Assembly: GCA_026707335.1 (NCBI GenBank) | Contig: JAPOXB010000074.1 | Coordinates: forward strand, 1-13,104 | DNA: 13,104 bases | Direction of reading: 5' to 3' | Source: Chloroflexota bacterium | GTDB lineage: Bacteria; Chloroflexota; Dehalococcoidia; Bin125 | Part shown: positions 6,991 through 11,950 of the stretch, piece after piece | How positions within the stretch are numbered: position 1 is the stretch's first letter | Layout: each line of letters begins with the position of its first letter | The notes under the pieces: model-generated | Database searches by the model: none | What the model saw: the letters and a program-made list of their open reading frames with translations, nothing else | Told to the model about the DNA's origin: nothing | Position numbers and translations under genes: made by a program

Positions 6991-7917
6991 ATGCGCATCG
7001 CCATCATCGGACAGGCGGCCTTCGGCGCCGCCGTCTACGAACGCCTCCGGCAGGACGGCCACGAAATGGCCGGCGTCTTCACCCCGCCCGAGGGGAGCCG
7101 TCCCGACCCCCTGGCCGAGGCCGCCCGCGAGCACGGCGTGCCGCTCCTGCAGGCGCGGCGCTGGCAGCGCAAGGGCGTCGTCGATGAGGAGGTCTTCGCG
7201 CGCTACGCCGCCACCGAGCCCGAGCTGAACGTGATGGCCTTCGTCACGCAGATCATCCCCGCGCGCGTGCTCGATCACCCGCCCCAGGCGACGATCCAGT
7301 ATCACCCCAGCCTGCTCCCCCGGCACCGCGGCCGTAGTGCGATCAACCACGCCATCCTGCAGGGCGACGACGAGACCGGCCTGACCATCTTCTGGGTCGA
7401 CGACGGCATCGACACCGGCCCGGTCCTGCTGCGGAAGCGCGTCCCCATCGGCGAGGACGACACGCTCAACAGCCTCTACCGCGACCATCTCTTCCCGCTG
7501 GGCGTGGAGGCGATGAGCGAGGCCGTGGCGCTCGTCGCCGGGGGCGACCCGCCCCGCATCGTGCAGGACGAGGCGCTGGCGACCTACGAGCCGCCCTGGG
7601 AGGGCGACATCGCCGAGATCGACTGGACCCTGCCCGCGATGGAGGTGCACAACTTCATCCGCGGCAGCGATCGCCAGCCCGGCGCCTGGACCACGCTCGA
7701 CGGGGCCCCGGTGCGGCTCTACGGCTCCACCCGCGCCGAGGCGAGTCCAGGCCCGCCCGGCAGCGTCGCCGCGCTCGACGAGAGCGGGCTGACCGTGCGC
7801 TGCGGCGACGGCGGCGCGGTGCGGCTCGACACCGCCATGCCCGAGGGCGCCCGGCGCGGGCCCATCGGCGAGTGGGCGGCGGGCGCCGGCGTCGCCGTGG
7901 GGACGCAGTTCGGCTAG
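6991..7917 (+). CDS. 10-formyltetrahydrofolate hydrolase-like formyltransferase
   Basis: This 308-residue protein closely follows the N-terminal hydrolase domain of 10-formyl-THF dehydrogenase (ALDH1L1), as recalled. It shares the start MRIAIIGQ, the GHEMAGVFTPPEG segment, YHPSLLPRHRG (104-114), SAIN and IFWVDDGIDTG (133-143). His105 and Asp141 match the catalytic His106 and Asp142 of rat FDH. A C-terminal FMT-like barrel domain follows from about residue 205 (HNFIRGSDRQPGAW at 216-229). The predicted reaction releases formate from 10-formyl-THF, or transfers the formyl group to an acceptor. The carrier and aldehyde dehydrogenase domains of FDH are absent, and so is the ACT domain of bacterial PurU. 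Methionyl-tRNA formyltransferase is less likely given the better match to FDH. The start has AGGGGG 4-9 nt upstream. Fhs, which makes 10-formyl-THF, lies 4 kb downstream. Confidence 0.85.
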   Translation: MRIAIIGQAAFGAAVYERLRQDGHEMAGVFTPPEGSRPDPLAEAAREHGVPLLQARRWQRKGVVDEEVFARYAATEPELNVMAFVTQIIPARVLDHPPQATIQYHPSLLPRHRGRSAINHAILQGDDETGLTIFWVDDGIDTGPVLLRKRVPIGEDDTLNSLYRDHLFPLGVEAMSEAVALVAGGDPPRIVQDEALATYEPPWEGDIAEIDWTLPAMEVHNFIRGSDRQPGAWTTLDGAPVRLYGSTRAEASPGPPGSVAALDESGLTVRCGDGGAVRLDTAMPEGARRGPIGEWAAGAGVAVGTQFG

Positions 7918-7939
7918 CCCGGCCGGGCGACATCCCCCG

Positions 7940-8233
7940 CTACATGTCCTGCACGCGCCGGCCCGAGTCGATGAGCCGCCCGAACGGCGTGCGGCTGATC
8001 GGGTCCGCCGCCACCCCGCGCTCCCAGGCGGCGTCGACCATCTTGGCGTACTTGGGATGCGACTCGTTGAGCTTCGTCTGGTCGTCCTTGATGAACGCGT
8101 AGCCGCTCAGCGAGCGCCGCACGCCGCCCTTGCGGCCGCACCGCGGGCACTTCGGCTTGGGCGCGTCCATGCGGCGCAGCAGCGCCTCGAACGAGGACTC
8201 GCAGGGCTTGCAGACGTACGTGTAGATCGGCAT
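7940..8233 (-). CDS. FmdB-type zinc ribbon protein
   Basis: This 97-residue protein begins MPIYTYVCKPC and has two CxxC pairs (Cys8/Cys11 and Cys29/Cys32), the pattern of the FmdB/CxxC_CxxC_SSSS zinc-ribbon family. The start at 8233 is chosen, rather than longer in-frame openings, because family members start at this MPIYxY motif and GGAG lies just upstream. The C-terminal half (about 45-97) is a charged extension without a recognised domain. FmdB was named as a regulator of amide utilisation genes, but the role of most members is unknown. It converges on the formyl-THF hydrolase-like gene (22-nt gap, with the palindrome GCCCGGCCGGGC at 7917-7928) and is divergent from htpX. Confidence 0.88.
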   Translation of the reverse strand: MPIYTYVCKPCESSFEALLRRMDAPKPKCPRCGRKGGVRRSLSGYAFIKDDQTKLNESHPKYAKMVDAAWERGVAADPISRTPFGRLIDSGRRVQDM

Positions 8234-8250
8234 CGGCCGGCTCCGATCGC

Positions 8251-8256
8251 AGGCTA
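8251..8256 (-). promoter_or_regulatory. Putative -10 box of the FmdB-type gene
   Basis: TAGCCT on the minus strand lies 17 nt before the ATG at 8233. No good -35 is seen. It is set back-to-back with the htpX promoter, 28 nt away, so the upstream elements of the two promoters would interleave. Confidence 0.4.
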
Positions 8257-8260
8257 CACC

Positions 8261-8290
8261 GTGACTTCGTCCGCGGTCGCGGCTGATAAT
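8261..8290 (+). promoter_or_regulatory. Putative htpX promoter
   Basis: GTGACT (8261-8266), an 18-nt spacer and GATAAT (8285-8290) lie about 50 nt before the htpX GTG start. GATAAT is among the closest matches to TATAAT in the window. The leader carries GGAGGGAG ahead of the start. Confidence 0.5.
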
Positions 8291-8339
8291 CTGGCAGCAG
8301 CCGTCCGGATGGCGCGGCGCTGGAGGGAGCGGAACCCCG

Positions 8340-9245
8340 GTGATCGGATTCAACGGCGTCAAGACGCTGTTCCTCATCGTGCTGCTCTCGGGCCTGCTGC
8401 TCATCGTCGGGCAGATGGTCGGCGGCGTCGTGGGGCTGGCCATCGCCGGCGTGCTCGTCTTCGCGATGAACATCGGCTCCTACTGGTACTCCGACAAGCT
8501 GATCCTCAAGACGATGAACGCCCACGAGGTCACGCCCCAGCAGGCGCCCGGGCTGCATCGCATCGTCGAGCGGGCGGCGCGGGAGGCGGGCCTGCCCAAG
8601 CCCAAGGTCTACGTGGTCGACACGCCGATGCCCAACGCCTTCGCCACGGGACGCAACCCGCAGAACGCGGCCGTCGCGGCGACCACCGGCATCATGGGGC
8701 TCCTCACCGAGCGCGAGATCTCCGGCGTCTTCGCGCACGAACTGGCGCACGTCAAGAACCGCGACACGCTGATCAACACCGTCGTCGCGATGCTCGCCTC
8801 GACCGTGATGATCATCGCCATGTTCGCGAAGTGGAGCCTCTTCTTCGGGCTGATGTTCGGCGGCGGCCAGCGCGGCGGCGGCTCCGACCAGCTCGCCAAC
8901 GTGGCCGGCACGCTGGTGCTGGCGATCTTCGCGCCGATCGTCGCCTCGATGATCCAGATGGCCGTCTCGCGGGCGCGCGAGTACAGCGCCGACGAGACCG
9001 GCGCGCGCAACTGCCGCGACCCCGAGGCGCTGGCCTCGGCGCTGCAGAAGCTCGCCTTGGGCTCGCAGTCGCCCCGCGTCCAGGCGGCGGCCAAGGCGAT
9101 GGTGGGGGCCGAGGCGGCCAACCACCTGTTCATCGTCAACCCGCTGGCCGGCGGTCCGGGGCGCTGGTTCGCCAGTCATCCCCCGGTCGAGGAGCGGGTC
9201 GCGCGGCTGCGCACCATCGGCCGCGACATCGGTCAGATCTTCTAG
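8340..9245 (+). CDS. htpX: HtpX-type zinc metalloprotease (M48)
   Basis: This 301-residue protein has the size and plan of HtpX, the inner-membrane protease that removes damaged membrane proteins. Two N-terminal helices (about 8-26 and 29-48) precede the zinc motif HELAH (133-137), with Glu214 in SRAREYSADE as third zinc ligand. Further hydrophobic stretches lie at about 147-163 and 189-208. The Gly-rich insert GGGQRGGGS (174-182) and the C-terminal SHPPVEERVARL are typical of the family. The start is GTG, with GGAGGGAG about 10 nt upstream. In other bacteria htpX responds to envelope or heat stress (CpxR, sigma-32). Here a sigma-70-like promoter shared back-to-back with the FmdB-type gene is visible, but no heat-shock operator such as CIRCE. 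Confidence 0.95.
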   Translation: MIGFNGVKTLFLIVLLSGLLLIVGQMVGGVVGLAIAGVLVFAMNIGSYWYSDKLILKTMNAHEVTPQQAPGLHRIVERAAREAGLPKPKVYVVDTPMPNAFATGRNPQNAAVAATTGIMGLLTEREISGVFAHELAHVKNRDTLINTVVAMLASTVMIIAMFAKWSLFFGLMFGGGQRGGGSDQLANVAGTLVLAIFAPIVASMIQMAVSRAREYSADETGARNCRDPEALASALQKLALGSQSPRVQAAAKAMVGAEAANHLFIVNPLAGGPGRWFASHPPVEERVARLRTIGRDIGQIF

Positions 9246-9276
9246 CCGGCCCGCCGAGACGGGCGACCCCCGCGCG

Positions 9277-9304
9277 TTGCCCCGACGCCGGGCTTCGGTA
9301 TCCT
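9277..9304 (+). promoter_or_regulatory. Putative promoter of the aldolase-DUF35 operon
   Basis: TTGCCC (9277-9282), a 16-nt spacer and TATCCT (9299-9304) lie just before the 11-codon leader ORF at 9331. Predicted initiation near 9311 gives a leader of about 20 nt to that ORF and about 52 nt to the main gene. Confidence 0.45.
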
Positions 9305-9330
9305 GCCGCGGGAGTTGGACGGGAGCGCGC

Positions 9331-9366
9331 ATGCCGGGAATCGAGAGGCGGCGGGGCGCCGCATGA
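9331..9366 (+). CDS. Possible 11-aa leader peptide (uORF)
   Basis: A start codon at 9331 with GGGAGC 4-9 nt upstream opens an 11-codon frame (MPGIERRRGAA). Its TGA overlaps the ATG of the thiolase-fold gene as ATGA. The main gene itself has only a poor ribosome site, so ribosomes finishing this short ORF could re-start on it. The peptide is basic in the middle (three Arg). An alternative is that this is a chance frame, or that the main gene starts elsewhere. Confidence 0.4.
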   Translation: MPGIERRRGAA

Positions 9367-10631
9367 GCTGGGAGATCGACGCCAGCACGACCCACAACCT
9401 GCGCGACAAGTACGCGATCGTGGGCGTCGGCGAGACGACCTACACGCGCGGCTCGGGCATCACGACCCGGGCGCTGGGCACCTGGGCCGTCCGCAACGCC
9501 ATCGAGGACGCGGGCCTGACCACCAACGACGTCGATGGGATGCTCTCGTATTCCCTCGGCGACTCGACCGCCGGGCCGCTGCTGGCCGCCGACCTGGGCA
9601 TCCGGCTCAACTTCTACATGGACTGCATGGGCGGCGGCTCCAGCACGGAGGCGCTGGTGGGGCTGGCGATGGGCGCGATCGAGGTGGGGCTGTGCCACAC
9701 GGTCGTGGTCTTCCGCGCCATGAACGGCTACACCGAGATGCGCATCGGCGGGACCGGGCGTCGGGCGCGCTCGGCGCTGAGCGGCGATCGGCTGCACGCC
9801 GCGCCCTACGGCTGGTTCAGCGCCGGCCAGAGCTTCGCGCCCGCCTTCATGCGCCACATGTACGAATTCGGCACGACGCCGCGGCAGGTCGCGCACGTCA
9901 AGATGGCGCACAGCCGGCACGCCTCGCAGAACCCCAAGGCCTACTACAAGCAGCGCGTCTCGGTGGACGACGTGCTGGAGAGCCGCTGGATCTGCAAGCC
10001 GCTGCACCTGCTCGACTGCTGCGTGGAGACCGACAACTCGACGGCGATCATCGTGACCAGCGTGGAGCGCGCCTACGACATGCGGCACACGCCGGCCCGC
10101 ATCCTGGGCGTCGTCGGCCGCTGCTCGAAGCCCGGCAACGACACGCAGATGAGCTACGAGCACGGACGCATCACGACCATCGGGGCCGACTACGCGGCGC
10201 CCCGCCTGTGGTCGAGCGCGGGCGTGGGCCCGGAGGACGTCGACGTCAGCGCCTCGTACGATGCCTTCACCTTCACCGCGATGATGCAGTTGGAGGCCTA
10301 CGGCTTCTGCGCCAAGGGCGAGGGGGGCGCGTACGTCAGCAGCGGCGACATCCAGTTGGGGGGCAAGCGGCCCAACAACACCAGCGGCGGCCATCTCTGC
10401 GAGGGCTACACGCACGGCATGAACATGGTCATCGAGAACGTGCGGCAGCTGCGCGGCCGCATCGACGACTACTGCCCGCTCGATGAGTCGAGCAGCGACG
10501 GCGCCCGTCACCACAGCTACGACTACGAGACGCCGGGCGCCTGCCGGCAGGTGCGCGACGTCAACATCACCGCCAACCTCGGCTGGGCGACGCCGGCCAC
10601 GGCCTCGGCGCTCGTCATGCGGAAGGGCTAG
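9363..10631 (+). CDS. Thiolase-fold protein, probable Ltp2-like aldolase
   Basis: This 422-residue protein belongs to the SCP-x/lipid-transfer thiolase-like family. The segments YAIVGVGETTYTRG (17-30), YMDCMGGGSS (85-94), SASYDAFTF (297-305), GFCAKGEGG (314-322) and NTSGGHLCEGYTHG (339-352) follow the family order. The usual thiolase GH motif reads GY here (Tyr349). Tyr299 and Tyr349 are 50 residues apart, the same spacing as the proposed catalytic Tyr294 and Tyr344 of the steroid side-chain aldolase Ltp2. Cys88 lies where a thiolase nucleophile would be. A retro-aldol cleavage of a hydroxyacyl-CoA is therefore as likely as thiolysis. The DUF35 gene follows after 2 nt and probably encodes an obligate partner. 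The start at 9363 is preferred to a TTG at 9315; it overlaps a short leader ORF. It is cytoplasmic, and no signal peptide is seen. Confidence 0.85.
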   Translation: MSWEIDASTTHNLRDKYAIVGVGETTYTRGSGITTRALGTWAVRNAIEDAGLTTNDVDGMLSYSLGDSTAGPLLAADLGIRLNFYMDCMGGGSSTEALVGLAMGAIEVGLCHTVVVFRAMNGYTEMRIGGTGRRARSALSGDRLHAAPYGWFSAGQSFAPAFMRHMYEFGTTPRQVAHVKMAHSRHASQNPKAYYKQRVSVDDVLESRWICKPLHLLDCCVETDNSTAIIVTSVERAYDMRHTPARILGVVGRCSKPGNDTQMSYEHGRITTIGADYAAPRLWSSAGVGPEDVDVSASYDAFTFTAMMQLEAYGFCAKGEGGAYVSSGDIQLGGKRPNNTSGGHLCEGYTHGMNMVIENVRQLRGRIDDYCPLDESSSDGARHHSYDYETPGACRQVRDVNITANLGWATPATASALVMRKG

Positions 10632-10633
10632 CC

Positions 10634-11188
10634 ATGCCGGACGCCACGCCCGTCGGTGCGGGCGAGCCGCTGCGGCCCATCGAGGGCGAGCACCTGGGCA
10701 TGCCGCTGGCCATCAACGTGCTCGATGCGCCGAACCGCGAGTTCTTCGGTCACTGCGCCCGGCGCGACTTCCACCTGCAGCGCTGCATCGATTGCGACCT
10801 GGTGGAGTACCCGCCGCGCGCCGCCTGCATGTGGTGCGGCGGGTCGAGCATCGAGTGGGTCCCCGTCGAGGGCCGCGGCGCGGTCTACTCCTACACCGAG
10901 GTCGTGCACGCCATCCAGCCGGCGCTGCGCCAGGTCGCGCCGTACCTGATCCTGATGGTCGAACTCGACACCCAGCGCGGCCGCCCCGGCCCCGACGACG
11001 GCGTGCGCGTGACGGGCAACCTCGTCACCGCGGACGCCGAGTACGCGTCGCCGGAGCTGGTCGCCCAGGTCGGCATCGGCAGCCGTATGCGGATGGTCTA
11101 CCGGGACGCCGGCGAGGGCATCGCCCTGCCCATGTGGACCCTCGACGAAACCGCCGACCAGCCCGTCCCTTGGCGCTACCCGGAGTGA
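10634..11188 (+). CDS. DUF35 OB-fold zinc-ribbon partner protein
   Basis: This 184-residue protein has the DUF35 plan. An N-terminal helix region (about 22-42) is followed by a rubredoxin-like zinc ribbon with Cys51/Cys54 and Cys65/Cys68, then an OB-fold (about 78-165) that includes GRGAVYSYTEV and APYLILMVEL. Such proteins bind thiolase-fold enzymes and shape or stabilise their acyl-CoA site, as the ChsH2 DUF35 domain does for Ltp2 and as related proteins do for archaeal thiolase/HMG-CoA synthase. Here it is free-standing, not fused to a MaoC-like hydratase. It begins 2 nt after the thiolase-fold stop, so the two are translated together. All four zinc ligands are intact. Confidence 0.9.
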   Translation: MPDATPVGAGEPLRPIEGEHLGMPLAINVLDAPNREFFGHCARRDFHLQRCIDCDLVEYPPRAACMWCGGSSIEWVPVEGRGAVYSYTEVVHAIQPALRQVAPYLILMVELDTQRGRPGPDDGVRVTGNLVTADAEYASPELVAQVGIGSRMRMVYRDAGEGIALPMWTLDETADQPVPWRYPE

Positions 11189-11210
11189 GCGTGTTCCCAC
11201 GGCGCCGGCG

Positions 11211-11216
11211 TATGCT
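11211..11216 (+). promoter_or_regulatory. Putative -10 box, leaderless 89-aa gene
   Basis: TATGCT is followed by seven bases and the ATG at 11224. No ribosome site is present, so transcription would begin at or next to the start codon. The box lies 22 nt after the DUF35 stop. Confidence 0.45.
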
Positions 11217-11223
11217 GCCCGCG

Positions 11224-11493
11224 ATGCCCCTCCCCATGCCGCCCCCGCCGCCCCGCCCCGACGGCGTACCCGGGTCCGCGCCGCCGTTGGCGCGGCGGGT
11301 CGCCGCCCGCTGGGACGTCGCCGTCGCGGCGCTGATGTTCTCGGGGCTCGCCGTGGTCCTGGTGCTGGCGGCGGCGGTGATGGTGCAGCCCTCCCTGTTC
11401 GGGAACCTCCACCCGTGGTGGCCGGCCATCGCCGGGCTGGGGCTGCTCTCGACCGTGGCCGGCTTCTGGTGGTTGTGGTGGCGTCCCCGCTGA
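11224..11493 (+). CDS. Small two-helix membrane protein, 89 aa
   Basis: This is an unrecognised 89-residue protein. A proline-rich N-terminus (MPLPMPPPPPRPDG) is followed by a basic stretch (ARRVAAR, 23-29) and two hydrophobic helices at about 32-54 and 64-86. The second ends in a Trp-rich FWWLWWRPR, as expected for aromatic residues at a membrane interface. The basic stretch before helix 1 predicts the N-terminus in the cytoplasm and, with two helices, a cytoplasmic C-terminus. An in-frame ATG at 11212 would add four residues, but it lies inside the TATGCT box. Its 3' end overlaps the start of the lipoprotein gene, so the two are likely made together. Function unknown. Confidence 0.6.
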   Translation: MPLPMPPPPPRPDGVPGSAPPLARRVAARWDVAVAALMFSGLAVVLVLAAAVMVQPSLFGNLHPWWPAIAGLGLLSTVAGFWWLWWRPR

Positions 11494-11912
11494 CCGGCGC
11501 CGCGACGGCGCGCGCCGCGTCCATCGCGCTGCTGCTCGCGATCGCCGCGCTGCTGGCGGCCTGCGACTTCGGCGGCGCTGGCGGCGAGGCGGCGCTCGCC
11601 GTGGCCGTCGATGAGACCCACCCCGACCGGCCCGTGGTCGTGCCCGCGCCGGAGATCGTGGAGATCGACCGTCAGTACCTCATCCGGCTCGAGGTCCCCA
11701 CGACGATGGACGCCGACCAGGTCCGCGTCCGTGTGGAGAAGCGCGTGGGCGCCTCGCACCAGCAGCGCCGCGAGTTCTTCCACCCGGTGACGCCGCCCTG
11801 GCGGGTCGCGGTGATCCCGATCAGCGTGCCCGACGCCGGAGAGTGGAACATCGCCCTGATCGTGAACTCCCGCAAGGTCACCGACGTCCGCTTCCGGGCC
11901 GAACGGCCCTGA
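11478..11912 (+). CDS. Putative lipoprotein, 144 aa
   Basis: The N-terminus is a clear lipoprotein signal: a hydrophobic run (SIALLLAIAALL, 15-26) ends in the lipobox LAAC with Cys29 as the predicted lipidated residue. The mature part begins DFGGAGGEAA, a flexible linker, followed by about 105 residues rich in alternating hydrophobic residues (for example YLIRLEVP and RVAVIPISVP), which suggests a small beta-sandwich. The start is uncertain: GTG at 11478 or 11475 gives a sensible signal peptide, while an upstream GTG at 11415 would add 21 residues before it. The gene overlaps the end of the 89-aa membrane gene by 16 nt, implying translational coupling. It is not recognised beyond lipoprotein; it would sit on the outer face of the cell membrane. 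Confidence 0.7.
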   Translation: MASPLTGAATARAASIALLLAIAALLAACDFGGAGGEAALAVAVDETHPDRPVVVPAPEIVEIDRQYLIRLEVPTTMDADQVRVRVEKRVGASHQQRREFFHPVTPPWRVAVIPISVPDAGEWNIALIVNSRKVTDVRFRAERP

Positions 11913-11924
11913 GGCGGCCCCGGC

Positions 11925-11930
11925 TATCCT
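11925..11930 (+). promoter_or_regulatory. Putative -10 box of fhs
   Basis: TATCCT lies 20 nt before the fhs ATG, in the 38-nt gap after the lipoprotein gene. The same hexamer precedes the thiolase-fold gene. The short predicted leader contains GGAGGAG (11939-11945). No clear -35 is visible. Confidence 0.45.
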
Positions 11931-11950
11931 GGCGGGACGGAGGAGTCGCC

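Noticed and set aside
9249..9264. GCCCG/CGGGC hairpin after htpX as a terminator
   Set aside because: A 5-bp stem without T-run is expected by chance at this base composition.
8057..10486. An 809-codon open frame on the plus strand
   Set aside because: It overlaps htpX and the thiolase-fold gene in another frame, with Arg/Ala/Gly-rich sequence and no motif; the overlapped frames have clear catalytic motifs.
7914..10514. An 866-codon open frame on the minus strand
   Set aside because: It runs antisense through FmdB-type, htpX and the thiolase-fold gene, and its product is low-complexity (R, A, H, V, D rich) with no domain. Long antisense frames are expected in DNA this GC-rich.
11896..11909. 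GGGCC-GAAC-GGCCC hairpin at the lipoprotein stop as a terminator
   Set aside because: Only 5 bp of stem, inside the coding end, and no T-run follows; likely a chance feature of GC-rich sequence.
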